Origin: Pedobacter segetis
GTDB lineage: Bacteria > Bacteroidota > Bacteroidia > Sphingobacteriales > Sphingobacteriaceae
DNA: 64,000 nucleotides
Reading direction: 5' to 3'
Assembly: GCF_016623585.1 (NCBI RefSeq)
Contig: NZ_JAEHFY010000010.1
Span: 1-64,000 of the forward strand
The notes beneath the pieces were generated by a model. The model searched no databases. It was not told the DNA's origin and saw only the letters and a list, made by a program, of their open reading frames with translations. The translations under genes and the position numbers were made by a program. The first letter of the stretch is position 1; every line of letters starts with the position of its first letter. This document shows positions 50,861-59,918 of the stretch, in pieces.

Positions 50861-52972
50861 CTATTGTGCTTTAAAAACCACCATCCCTAAAGGAGGTATA
50901 TTTACTTCTATGGAATTTGCTTTCCAATGACTTCCCTTTTCCTCAGATCTTTTAACAGAATTGGTAATGCCACTTCCCCAAAACTCTTGAGCATCTGAAT
51001 TGAAAATTTCTTTATAAACACCAGGCTTAGAAACCCCAAACCTGTAATTGCATCTAGGCACAGGGGTTAAATTAAGAGCAATCACTAAATCGTTTTTTGG
51101 ATCATAACCTTTTCTGGCAAAAACCACAACAGAATTTTCCCAATCATCATTAACCAACCATTCAAAACCGTTGCCATCAAAACTTCGCTCGTATAATGCC
51201 GGTTCTTGCTTATAAAGCTTGTTTAATGCCATTACCGTTTTCTTGATGCCTTGGTGTGGAGCATATTCTAACAAATGCCAATCTAAAGAGTGCGTAGGGT
51301 CCCATTCTTTTGTTTGTGCAAACTCGTTACCCATAAACAGCAATTTTGTCCCAGGATGGGTCCACATATAGCTATAAAGTAATCTCAAATTTGCAAACTG
51401 CTGCCACTCGTCTCCGGGCATTTTATAGATCAAAGATTTTTTTCCATGTACCACTTCATCATGCGATAGCGGTAGCATAAAATTCTCTGTAAAGGCGTAA
51501 ATAGTACTAAAAGTAAGTTCAGAATGATGGTATTTTCTATTGATTGGATCTTCTGCAAAATAGCTTAGGGTATCGTTCATCCATCCCATCATCCATTTTT
51601 GCCCGAAACCTAAACCACCTGTATAAGTTGGGTGGCTAACTCCTGGGAAAGAGGTAGATTCTTCTGCTATCGTTTGCACATCAGGAAAATTGGCATAAAC
51701 CGCTTCGTTAAATTCTTTTAATAAAGAAATGGCTTCTAAATTCTCTCTTCCGCCAAATTCATTCGGTATCCATTCTCCTTCTTCTCTAGAGTAATCCAAA
51801 TATAACATCGATGCTACGGCATCTACCCTTAAACCATCAACATGGTACCTATCTAACCAAAAAATGGCATTAGAGATTAAAAAAGAACGTACCTCATTAC
51901 GCCCATAGTTAAAAATGTATGATTTCCAATCGGGATGGAAACCTTTCTTCATATCGGCATGTTCATAAAGATGGGAGCCATCAAAATTATAAAGGCCATG
52001 CGCATCTCCGGGGAAATGTGATGGCACCCAATCCATTATTACTCCAATATCATTTTTATGGAACTCTTCTATTAGGTACATTAGATCTTGAGGGGTACCA
52101 TATCTGCAACTGGCCGCAAAATAACCGGTGATCTGGTAGCCCCAACTAGGGTAAAATGGATGCTCCATCAATGGCATAAACTCTACATGGGTAAAGCCCA
52201 TTTCTTTAACATAAGGCACTAATTTATAGGCCATGTCTCTATAAGAAACATATTGGTCTGGTGATTCTATCCCTCTTGCCCAAGAGCCAAAATGGACTTC
52301 ATAAACCGCCATTGGTTGGTTTAAAGCATTGTTTTTATGCCTTTTTCTCATCCATGAGGCATCTTTCCATTCATACCAATTATCCCAAACTATAGATGCG
52401 GTACGTGGTGGCTCTTCAAATCTTAGGGCATAGGGGTCTGCTTTTTCTAAATCTTCTCCGGTGGTAGAGTTTATAAAGTATTTATAGGCCTCGCCGTTAC
52501 CTACGTTGGGAATAAAACCTTCCCAGATCCCAGATCCATCCCATCTTACGTACAATGGATGGGTGCCTTTATCCCAATAGTTAAAATTTCCCATTACAGA
52601 AACATAATGGGCGTTGGGAGCCCAAATGGCGAAATAAGTGCCTGTTATACCCCTATGCTCTATAACATGGCTCCCAAATTTTTCATAAAGCTTGTAATGC
52701 TTACCAGATCTGAACAAAGAAATATCAAAATCCGTAAATCTCGAATAAACGTAAACCGATCTGTTTTCTTCCTTTTTAGGGATCAGTATGTTTTTATCAT
52801 CGGTTAGGTTTTCTAAAATCGATTTTTTTCCCGCTCGTTTTTTTACAACTAAGGTGTTTTCTGGTTCTACTTTATCTTTGTGGGGTTCTCTTTTAACCGT
52901 GGCCTTTTTACCGGAAGGTTTTTTATCAGCCGCGTTCAATTTTACAGATTGTTCTTTTATTTTCTTGGCCAT
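50861..52972 (-). CDS. glgB: 1,4-alpha-glucan branching enzyme with a basic N-terminal extension
   Basis: Introduces alpha-1,6 branches in glycogen. 703 residues: CBM48 domain (GTYFAIWAPNAHYVSVMGNFN) then GH13 barrel with VDAVASMLY (Asp nucleophile in GLRVDAV) and TIAEESTSFPG (catalytic Glu), HDEVVHG. The first 65 or so residues are unlike any GlgB I know: Lys-rich and disordered (SGKKATVKREPHKDK; KKRAGKK), like a nucleic-acid or anion-binding tail. A GH31 glucosidase lies upstream on the same strand. Confidence 0.94.
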   Translation of the reverse strand: MAKKIKEQSVKLNAADKKPSGKKATVKREPHKDKVEPENTLVVKKRAGKKSILENLTDDKNILIPKKEENRSVYVYSRFTDFDISLFRSGKHYKLYEKFGSHVIEHRGITGTYFAIWAPNAHYVSVMGNFNYWDKGTHPLYVRWDGSGIWEGFIPNVGNGEAYKYFINSTTGEDLEKADPYALRFEEPPRTASIVWDNWYEWKDASWMRKRHKNNALNQPMAVYEVHFGSWARGIESPDQYVSYRDMAYKLVPYVKEMGFTHVEFMPLMEHPFYPSWGYQITGYFAASCRYGTPQDLMYLIEEFHKNDIGVIMDWVPSHFPGDAHGLYNFDGSHLYEHADMKKGFHPDWKSYIFNYGRNEVRSFLISNAIFWLDRYHVDGLRVDAVASMLYLDYSREEGEWIPNEFGGRENLEAISLLKEFNEAVYANFPDVQTIAEESTSFPGVSHPTYTGGLGFGQKWMMGWMNDTLSYFAEDPINRKYHHSELTFSTIYAFTENFMLPLSHDEVVHGKKSLIYKMPGDEWQQFANLRLLYSYMWTHPGTKLLFMGNEFAQTKEWDPTHSLDWHLLEYAPHQGIKKTVMALNKLYKQEPALYERSFDGNGFEWLVNDDWENSVVVFARKGYDPKNDLVIALNLTPVPRCNYRFGVSKPGVYKEIFNSDAQEFWGSGITNSVKRSEEKGSHWKANSIEVNIPPLGMVVFKAQ

Positions 52973-53101
52973 AGAGCTAGAATATGTTAATTGGGTATTA
53001 ATTTGGTTAGTTAATCTTGCGAGGATTATTTGAACAATTTACACATTAAATCATGTTTAATATACTTTAGTTAAAAAAAATAAAGTTTAATGGATCTAAA
53101 C

Positions 53102-53128
53102 AAAAAAGCCCAAAATTAATTGGGCTTT
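53102..53128 (-). terminator. Intrinsic terminator after the GH31 gene
   Basis: AAAGCCCA (53128-53121 on minus) pairs with TGGGCTTT (53112-53105), followed by a T-run. Four bases past the GH31 stop. Confidence 0.85.
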
Positions 53129-53131
53129 GCT

Positions 53132-55645
53132 TTACTTCAAAATCTGAATGTTTTTAAAGTACTTAGAAACATTGATCCTTATCCTTTTTAGCTCATCAAA
53201 AACTATTTCTTCTTTAAAGTCTTTACCGTCTATAATGATCTTAGAGGGTTTAAATGGTAATCCTATAAACTTTAATTCATAAGTTTCATATCTTGGGGTA
53301 AACAATCCTTCAACAGATTTTTTAATGGTCATCGATTTTTTATCGCCATTAACTATGAATTTACGCTCTAGGTAGATATCTTGTTCATACCCAAAGGTGT
53401 CTCCATGGTCTTCAAATTGAAATGAATTGACCTCACAATCAGAATAATAGATCTGGAACTTCAATTCTTCGATCTCAAATTCATTAGTATGCTGCATTAT
53501 AGGATATTCTGGGATAACAGAGCCTGCTTTAACAAATATAGGCATAGAGTCTAAAGGGGCATCAATTAAATGTTCTTGCCCGCCTTCGTACAATTCATGC
53601 GTCCAGTAATCATACCATTTGCCTTTTGGCATATAAACGTTGCGAGATGTGGCTCCCTCATCTAATATTGGGCAAACCAATATCTTATCGCCAAAGGTAA
53701 ACTCATCTTCTCGAAACCTGTTGGTGTCATTTTCTTGCTCGATCATTACCACAGGCCGCAAAATAGGAAAGCCATAGCGGTGATGCTCCCAAAATGTACT
53801 ATAAATATAAGGAAGGAGCTTGTACCTTAATTCTATAAACTTTCTATTGATGTTTTCTAGTTGTTCCCCAAAACTCCATGGTTCCCTTTCTGCGGTATCG
53901 CCTGCAGAATGCGCTCTCATAAAGGGAGAAAATACGCCTAGCTGAATCCATCTCGTAAATAATTCGCCTGTTGGCTCTCCGCTAAAACCGCCAATATCCG
54001 TACCTGCAAATGGCAAACCAGACATAGAAAGTCTTTGCATTTGTAAACTACCGATTTTTAGATGTTCCCAACTCGCAACGTTATCGCCTGTCCAAACAGA
54101 GCTATACCTTTGCACACCAGAATAACCAGCCCTTGTAATGGTAAAAGGCCTTTTGTTTTTCTGTATTTTCTTTAGGCCATCATAAGTTGCCCTTACCATT
54201 TGCATCCCATAAACGTTGTGCGCTTTTCTGTGAGAGCCTCTAAAACCATCGTAATTATGGCGCACATCATCAGGGAAAGTACCTGCGCCAAATACCGCAG
54301 GTTCGTTCATATCATTCCAAACACCTGCCACCCCATCTTCTATTAGTTCTTTAAACAAGCCGCCCCACCATTGCCTAACTTCTGGGTTGGTAAAATCTGG
54401 GAATTGGCAACGCCCCGGCCAAACATGGCCTTCCATAAAATAATCATCGCTACGGCGACAGAAATATTTATTTTCTTTACCTTCTTTAAAAACCCAGTAA
54501 TTATCATCCACTTTAATACCCGGATCAATAATTACCACTGTTTTAAAACCATCATCAGATAGTTCTTTCATCATTTTCTTAGGGTTTGGAAAATACTTTT
54601 TGTTCCAAGTAAAACACCTGTAACCATCCATATAATCTATGTCCAAATAAAGCGCATCACAAGGGATCTTTCTACTCCTAAACTGATGAGCTAAATCTTT
54701 AACCTTAGATTCTGGATAATAACTCCACCTGCATTGATGATAACCCAAAGCCCAAATTGGGGGCAATTTATGCGTACCAGTAATAGAATTATAACGTTTT
54801 ACCACATCCATCATGTGCGGCCCGTGGATATAATAATATTGCAGTTCACCACCATCTGCCCAAAAACTCAATTTGGTAGCATCTTCTTGTGCAAAATCGA
54901 AATGTGTTTTGTAAGTATTATCTAAGAAGATACCGTGTGCGTCTCCATCTTTTAAAGAAATAAAGAAAGGTATGCTCCTGTATAATGGATCTTGATGTTT
55001 TGCAAAAGAATAAGTATCGGAGTTCCAATTTTGTAATCTTTTGCCCCTAAGGTTTAAATCCGTTGGTTTATCGCCTAGGCCAAAATAAGCTTCGTTTTCA
55101 CTGCTTTTTTTGGTGCAATAAACATAATAGCCACCAAATTTAGCGTTTTCTTCCCAGTGCATTGCCAAATGGTCTTCGTTGGTAACTTTGTTATTGTTAT
55201 CAACAAAAGAAATCAGAAAGTTATCTTTGTTTATTCTGCAGGTAACCGTATTGGTAGAAACAGAATAGAAAGTTTTTTCTTCTTTAAAATTAAAAACGGC
55301 AACTTTTTGGTCTAAACTTGGCACAGCGTAAGAAAAATCGTCTAAGAAAACGCTGTGCGGTGCCATCCTAATCCTGATGATTTCATCGCTCACCACCCTA
55401 ACTTCAACAGAAGCAGCTCCATCGCTAAAGATATATTTATTGTTTTCTTGCCTTACTTCCTTTACGGCCCCCAAAAATACCTTTTCAATAGGTTTTAGCC
55501 CAACAATTGGGTTATTAACATGGTGTATCTCTTCCTCATCCAATTCATCAACACTTACTTCAATATGGTCTGAGGTATCTTTAGGGTCTTTTATTATATC
55601 TATATCCGCATTGTTATCCAATGGGCTTGTTTTATTCTTATTCAT
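53132..55645 (-). CDS. GH31 alpha-glucosidase
   Basis: 837 residues, cytoplasmic (no signal peptide). An N-terminal beta-sandwich (galactose-mutarotase-like, with ENEAYFGLGDKPT) is followed by the (beta/alpha)8 domain: the nucleophile Asp in GVWNDMNEPAVF and the GTDIGGF region with downstream RWIQLGVFSPFMRAHS. The C-terminal beta domains end with IIDGKDFKEEI. It probably cleaves terminal alpha-glucose from malto-oligosaccharides or glycogen fragments, complementing GlgB. The first 40 residues are acidic and unaligned. Confidence 0.93.
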   Translation of the reverse strand: MNKNKTSPLDNNADIDIIKDPKDTSDHIEVSVDELDEEEIHHVNNPIVGLKPIEKVFLGAVKEVRQENNKYIFSDGAASVEVRVVSDEIIRIRMAPHSVFLDDFSYAVPSLDQKVAVFNFKEEKTFYSVSTNTVTCRINKDNFLISFVDNNNKVTNEDHLAMHWEENAKFGGYYVYCTKKSSENEAYFGLGDKPTDLNLRGKRLQNWNSDTYSFAKHQDPLYRSIPFFISLKDGDAHGIFLDNTYKTHFDFAQEDATKLSFWADGGELQYYYIHGPHMMDVVKRYNSITGTHKLPPIWALGYHQCRWSYYPESKVKDLAHQFRSRKIPCDALYLDIDYMDGYRCFTWNKKYFPNPKKMMKELSDDGFKTVVIIDPGIKVDDNYWVFKEGKENKYFCRRSDDYFMEGHVWPGRCQFPDFTNPEVRQWWGGLFKELIEDGVAGVWNDMNEPAVFGAGTFPDDVRHNYDGFRGSHRKAHNVYGMQMVRATYDGLKKIQKNKRPFTITRAGYSGVQRYSSVWTGDNVASWEHLKIGSLQMQRLSMSGLPFAGTDIGGFSGEPTGELFTRWIQLGVFSPFMRAHSAGDTAEREPWSFGEQLENINRKFIELRYKLLPYIYSTFWEHHRYGFPILRPVVMIEQENDTNRFREDEFTFGDKILVCPILDEGATSRNVYMPKGKWYDYWTHELYEGGQEHLIDAPLDSMPIFVKAGSVIPEYPIMQHTNEFEIEELKFQIYYSDCEVNSFQFEDHGDTFGYEQDIYLERKFIVNGDKKSMTIKKSVEGLFTPRYETYELKFIGLPFKPSKIIIDGKDFKEEIVFDELKRIRINVSKYFKNIQILK

Positions 55646-55867
55646 CTATCCAAAAAAAAAATCAAATGCTAATATGCTTATTATAGTTTAATTATCGAAA
55701 ACAAATACAAAGTTTAACAGGTTATTTTATAAACATTGCAACAAAACCTGAAGATATTTTAAAATTAACCGCTAAAAGAATAATTTTATTGAATTAATTG
55801 TTAAAAAAGTTTAATCAATTTACACGTTTGTTTGGGTAGATCGCTTAATAGTTAAAGGTTTTTGAAT

Positions 55868-55896
55868 TTGTAAAATCGATTTTTGAATTATATTTG
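55868..55896 (+). promoter_or_regulatory. Promoter of the LuxE-like gene, start codon within 5 bases
   Basis: TTG (55868-55870), 18-base spacer, TATATTTG (55889-55896). The ATG at 55901 follows the -7 box by 4 bases, so the mRNA would have almost no leader. Confidence 0.6.
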
Positions 55897-55900
55897 ATTG

Positions 55901-56872
55901 ATGAACGTTTTTAAAATCCATGATGAAATTGATTTTAACAAAACCTGTTTAGATGTTTTTAAACTTCAATACCACACAATAGAGGTTTACCAACTATTTG
56001 TTAAAAGTTTAAGGGTTAAACCCGATGAAGTAACGCATTATAGGCAGGTTCCTTTTTTACCTATATCATTTTTTAAAACGCATAAAATTATAGAAGACAA
56101 GGCTTTTGCCGATGTAACATTTTCTAGCTCTGGCACAACCGGGATGGTAACGAGCCAACATTTGGTACAAGATGTAAAGATCTATGAAAACAGTTACACC
56201 AAAGGTTTTGAGCAGTTTTATGGGAATATTGAAGATTATTGCATATTGGCTTTGCTACCTAATTACTTAGAAAGAGAAGGCTCTTCCCTTATCTATATGG
56301 TTGAAGATTTGATAAGGAAATCCAATGATGCAGAAAGTGGTTTTTACCTATATGATCATCAACAATTATCAGAAAAACTGGATCGGCTTAAAGCCAAAAA
56401 ACAGAAAACGATATTGATTGGGGTAACCTATGCCCTTTTGGATTTTATAGAAAGCTTTCCTTTAAATTTCCCAGACTTGATCGTAATGGAAACAGGAGGA
56501 ATGAAAGGCAAAAGAAAAGAAATGGTACGTGAAGAACTGCATCAAATACTTTGCGCAGGTTTTGGTGTAAAACAAATCCATTCTGAATATGGGATGACAG
56601 AGCTACTTTCGCAAGCTTATTCTGAAGGAGAAGGGATTTTTGAGACACCCCCTTGGATGAAAGTTTTAATTAGGGACACAAATGACCCACTAACATTTTT
56701 AGAAAACGGGAAATCTGGGGGGATCAATATAATTGACCTGGCAAACGTACATTCTTGTTCTTTTATAGCAACCCAAGATTTGGGAAAAATCTTTAACGAT
56801 GGAACTTTTGAAGTTTTAGGCAGGTTTGATGACAGCGATATTAGGGGATGTAATCTAATGGTGGGTAACTAA
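55901..56872 (+). CDS. LuxE/PaaK-like acyl-protein synthetase family
   Basis: 323 residues of the adenylate-forming superfamily. FSSSGTTGMVTSQH is the phosphate loop and HSEYGMTELLSQAY the A5-like motif, as in LuxE acyl-protein synthetases. The C-terminal subdomain is short. No LuxC/LuxD acyl reductase genes adjoin, so bioluminescence is not implied; Bacteroidota carry LuxE-like genes of unknown role. The end overlaps the convergent RES gene by four bases. Confidence 0.8.
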   Translation: MNVFKIHDEIDFNKTCLDVFKLQYHTIEVYQLFVKSLRVKPDEVTHYRQVPFLPISFFKTHKIIEDKAFADVTFSSSGTTGMVTSQHLVQDVKIYENSYTKGFEQFYGNIEDYCILALLPNYLEREGSSLIYMVEDLIRKSNDAESGFYLYDHQQLSEKLDRLKAKKQKTILIGVTYALLDFIESFPLNFPDLIVMETGGMKGKRKEMVREELHQILCAGFGVKQIHSEYGMTELLSQAYSEGEGIFETPPWMKVLIRDTNDPLTFLENGKSGGINIIDLANVHSCSFIATQDLGKIFNDGTFEVLGRFDDSDIRGCNLMVGN

Positions 56873-57318
56873 ACCAACCTTTCATCAAAAGAAAAAGCCT
56901 CAGTCTCAACACTCATTACATCATCAGCTTTTATTTTTAATGGGTTTAAAATAAAATTGAACTCGCCCTTCACTATGGCAGAAGGAACCCTAAGCAGAGC
57001 AAGTTGGTTATATTTGAGAAATTTATCCCCCACTATCTGCACATCAACCAAAAAAGGAAAAGAATTCCAATCTGTTGGCAATGTTGTTTCATCAATTTTG
57101 AGGAAAGGCAAATTACACTCAAATTTAGCCATACAAAAATTGTAAGGCAATAACCTTGGCGGCAAATGGACCAAACATTCTAAAACAGCCAAAGCTTTTG
57201 ATGTTGTAAAATAAACGGCAGCAATACCAACAGAATTCCATCTTCCGCCATAGATCCTAGAGCCTTCGCCGCTTAAATTATTTACATACTGGCAAGATCC
57301 TAACCTGTAAAGCTCCAT
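56869..57318 (-). CDS. RES-domain toxin
   Basis: 149 residues. The RES core is clear: GGRWNSVGIAAVYFTTSKALAVLECLVHL with its Arg/Tyr/Ser/Glu positions, and LLRVPSAIVKGEFNFILNP. Characterised RES toxins deplete NAD+ (ADP-ribosyltransferase-like fold). Its ATG follows the antitoxin stop without gap. Intact length suggests an active toxin. Confidence 0.9.
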   Translation of the reverse strand: MELYRLGSCQYVNNLSGEGSRIYGGRWNSVGIAAVYFTTSKALAVLECLVHLPPRLLPYNFCMAKFECNLPFLKIDETTLPTDWNSFPFLVDVQIVGDKFLKYNQLALLRVPSAIVKGEFNFILNPLKIKADDVMSVETEAFSFDERLV

Positions 57319-57822
57319 TTAAGAAAATATGCCATGTTGTATCCTTCCCAACTCTTTTTTAACCAAATCAAAACCTATAGAAGTATCTAATAAAGAGAAC
57401 GGTGTCTCATTTTTAAATACATGAGATGGCATTTTTACCCAAATTTTAAATTTATCCAAAGAACCAAAAACCTCCTCGCCGTGGGCATATAAACGGGCAA
57501 GCTCTAATGCCTTTTCAGAATATTCTGACTTTATCAAAGTTGTATCATCAAAACGCTGAAAGGTACGATCAGAGATATGCATGATGTTAGAAAATTCTTG
57601 TAAAGTGATAGAAATCTTTTTAACAAAGTTGAGCATGGCGTTTTTGGGAATACCTCTTCTAGTCAATCGCATCAAATCAAAATCCGAAGCAATTTTATCA
57701 TTCAAATTTAAAGCAGCTAAACCCCCAAAAAAAGCAAGGGTTAACTGTATCGAATTGCTAAACGAAGTAATATACTCTGCAATTGGCTCAGAAACTAAAT
57801 TGTTATTATCAAAATCAGACAT
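57319..57822 (-). CDS. Xre/MbcA/ParS-type antitoxin (DUF2384)
   Basis: 167 residues. An N-terminal stretch is followed by a helix-turn-helix (LQEFSNIMHISDRTFQRF) and the C-terminal toxin-binding DUF2384 domain (ALELARLYAHGEEVFGSLDKFKIWV; GFDLVKKELGRIQHGIFS). Together with the RES gene this is a type II RES/Xre pair, probably autorepressed at the adjacent -7 box. Downstream of tyrS on the same strand. Confidence 0.9.
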   Translation of the reverse strand: MSDFDNNNLVSEPIAEYITSFSNSIQLTLAFFGGLAALNLNDKIASDFDLMRLTRRGIPKNAMLNFVKKISITLQEFSNIMHISDRTFQRFDDTTLIKSEYSEKALELARLYAHGEEVFGSLDKFKIWVKMPSHVFKNETPFSLLDTSIGFDLVKKELGRIQHGIFS

Positions 57823-57827
57823 CTATA

Positions 57828-57835
57828 CAAAGATA
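57828..57835 (-). promoter_or_regulatory. -7 box of the RES/Xre operon
   Basis: TATCTTTG on the minus strand ends 5 bases before the antitoxin ATG (57822), implying a nearly leaderless mRNA. No good TTG lies at the -33 distance. Confidence 0.6.
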
Positions 57836-57859
57836 ATGTATTTTTGTCTAATATATAAT

Positions 57860-59143
57860 TTATTTAACAACAATTAAAAAATAATTTTTCTTGCCTTTTT
57901 GGGCAACTAAAAATTGATTGTTTATGAGGTCTAAAACGGTAAAAACTTTATCCACATCTCCTAATTTCTCCCTATTTAAAGAAACTCCTCCGCCAACGAT
58001 CATCTTTCTCGCTTCCCCTTTTGATGGAAAAATAGAAGTCTTATCTGCTAACAAAGTTAAAGCATCATAGCCATTCACAAAATCTGGCCTAGAAATTTCA
58101 AATTGCGGAATCCCTTCAAAAACATTAAACACCTCATTATCGGTTAAGGATCTTAAAAAGTCTAAAGAACCAGACCCAAAGAGGAAATCAGTGGTTTTTA
58201 AAGCCGTTTCTAAAGCTTTTACCCCATGAACCCTCTCTGTAATATCTTTTGCCAATATCTTTTGTAAGTTTCTTTGATGAGGAACCTTGGAATGTTCGGC
58301 AATAAAACCTTCTATTTCTTGCTGATCGAAGAAAGTGAATATCCTGATATAATTTGCAGCATCGTCATCAGATGCGCTTAGCCAAAATTGATAAAATTGA
58401 TAAGGGCTTGTTTTATTGGCATCCAACCAAACGTTACCGCCCTCGGTTTTACCAAATTTTGTGCCGTCAGATTTTTTTATCAACGGCGAAGTTATCGCAA
58501 AAGCTTGTCCACCGTCTTTCCTTCTGATCAATTCGGTCCCGGTTACAATGTTGCCCCATTGATCCGATCCTCCCATCTGCAAAACACAGTTTTTATGTTT
58601 CCACAGATAATAAAAATCATAACCCTGTACCAACTGATAGCTAAATTCTGTAAAAGACATCCCAACTTCACTCTCTAGTCTTTTCTTCACAGAGTCTTTC
58701 GCCATCATATAATTTACCGTAATATGTTTACCAACATCACGTATAAAATCTAAGAAGGTAAAACTCTTGAACCAATCATAATTATTTACAATCTCTGCAC
58801 TATTGGCACCACGATCAAAATCTAAAAAACGTTCTAATTGCGCCTGTATTCCTTTTAAATTATGATGAAGGATTTCTTCTGATAACAAGTTTCTTTCTTG
58901 CGATTTGCCCGATGGATCGCCCACCATCCCGGTAGCGCCCCCAACCAATGCAACAGGCTTGTGCCCAGCCTGTTGAAACCTAACCAATGTGATGATTTGC
59001 AACAAACTACCTACGTGTAAAGAATCTGCGGTAGGGTCAAAACCAATGTATCCGGCTACCATGCCTTTTGCAAGTTCTTCTTCTGTCCCCGGCATTATAT
59101 CATGTAGCAAACCTCTCCAGCGTAATTCTTCAACAAAATTCAT
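57860..59143 (-). CDS. tyrS: Tyrosyl-tRNA synthetase
   Basis: Charges tRNA-Tyr. 427 residues, class I: the HIGH equivalent in [25 protein letters not shown], the Tyr-binding [10 protein letters not shown], and KMSKS-equivalent KFGKT. A C-terminal S4 domain ([14 protein letters not shown]) binds the tRNA. Length and order are those of TyrS type 1 (eubacterial). Confidence 0.97.
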   Translation of the reverse strand: MNFVEELRWRGLLHDIMPGTEEELAKGMVAGYIGFDPTADSLHVGSLLQIITLVRFQQAGHKPVALVGGATGMVGDPSGKSQERNLLSEEILHHNLKGIQAQLERFLDFDRGANSAEIVNNYDWFKSFTFLDFIRDVGKHITVNYMMAKDSVKKRLESEVGMSFTEFSYQLVQGYDFYYLWKHKNCVLQMGGSDQWGNIVTGTELIRRKDGGQAFAITSPLIKKSDGTKFGKTEGGNVWLDANKTSPYQFYQFWLSASDDDAANYIRIFTFFDQQEIEGFIAEHSKVPHQRNLQKILAKDITERVHGVKALETALKTTDFLFGSGSLDFLRSLTDNEVFNVFEGIPQFEISRPDFVNGYDALTLLADKTSIFPSKGEARKMIVGGGVSLNREKLGDVDKVFTVLDLINNQFLVAQKGKKNYFLIVVK

Positions 59144-59183
59144 GTGAAATATCTTTTAAAAATTGTGTTATATTGTAAAAGCG

Positions 59184-59191
59184 CAAATATA
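59184..59191 (-). promoter_or_regulatory. -7 box of the tyrS promoter
   Basis: TATATTTG on the minus strand, 40 bases before the tyrS ATG. The -33 TTG is not clear. Confidence 0.55.
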
Positions 59192-59246
59192 TCAATTCAC
59201 TTTTAATGTATCGTTTAAATTGTATTTGCGTATTGGTAAATAACGT

Positions 59247-59918
59247 ATGAATTTTTTATCTCATTATTATTTCGATAGGCACAACCATAACCCTTATGAA
59301 GTGCTTGGAATGGTATTGCCAGATTTAATCAAGAATGCGGATAAATCTTGGAACATATATCCAGAAAAAAACTCCAGCTTATTTAAAGATGAAGATCAAA
59401 AATCATTACTAAAAGGATGGAAAAGGCATTTAAAGGTAGATCAACTTTTTCATGGCTCTACTTTCTTTTTGCACCATCAGCACCAAATTAAATTGTTAAT
59501 TAGAAATGCCATAGCGGGATCGCCCGTAAAACCTTTCTTTTTAGGGCATATAAGTTTAGAATTAATGCTAGATAGCCTATTGCTCACAGAAGATTTAATT
59601 AATGCCCAACACTTCTACGGTTTGATAAACGAGGTAAATGAAGAAACGCTAAAACAATTTATCTACCAAAACGGAATAGGAGATACAGATAGGTTTTTTC
59701 ATTTTTTCAATATCTTTAAAAAAGAAAAATATTTGTTCAGTTATACCAATCCAGAGAAAATTACGTATGCCTTAGAGCGGATTTGTAAAAGATTGTGGAA
59801 AGACCCGTTTACAGAAGAACAAAAAAACACCTTAACCAAAAGTTTAATACTTTATAAAAGTAAATTATCAGAAGAATTTCTTCATATATTTGAACTGATT
59901 GATTCACAATTAAATTAA
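59247..59918 (+). CDS. AcpH-like (acyl-carrier-protein phosphodiesterase domain) protein
   Basis: 223 residues, helical, soluble. The opening MNFLSHYYFDRHNHNPYEVLGMVLPDL resembles the MNYLAHxxL...GNFxxDF start of AcpH (DUF479), here seen in pieces MNFLSHYYFD and GMVLPDL, with HLKVDQLFHGS supplying the HD-like metal site. Sequence drift is large, so ACP phosphodiesterase activity is a hypothesis. The stop overlaps the next ATG by one base. Confidence 0.6.
   Translation: MNFLSHYYFDRHNHNPYEVLGMVLPDLIKNADKSWNIYPEKNSSLFKDEDQKSLLKGWKRHLKVDQLFHGSTFFLHHQHQIKLLIRNAIAGSPVKPFFLGHISLELMLDSLLLTEDLINAQHFYGLINEVNEETLKQFIYQNGIGDTDRFFHFFNIFKKEKYLFSYTNPEKITYALERICKRLWKDPFTEEQKNTLTKSLILYKSKLSEEFLHIFELIDSQLN

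Noticed and set aside
55898-55900. TTG start one codon before the LuxE-like ATG
   Set aside because: An ATG follows immediately and the TTG is closer still to the -7 box.
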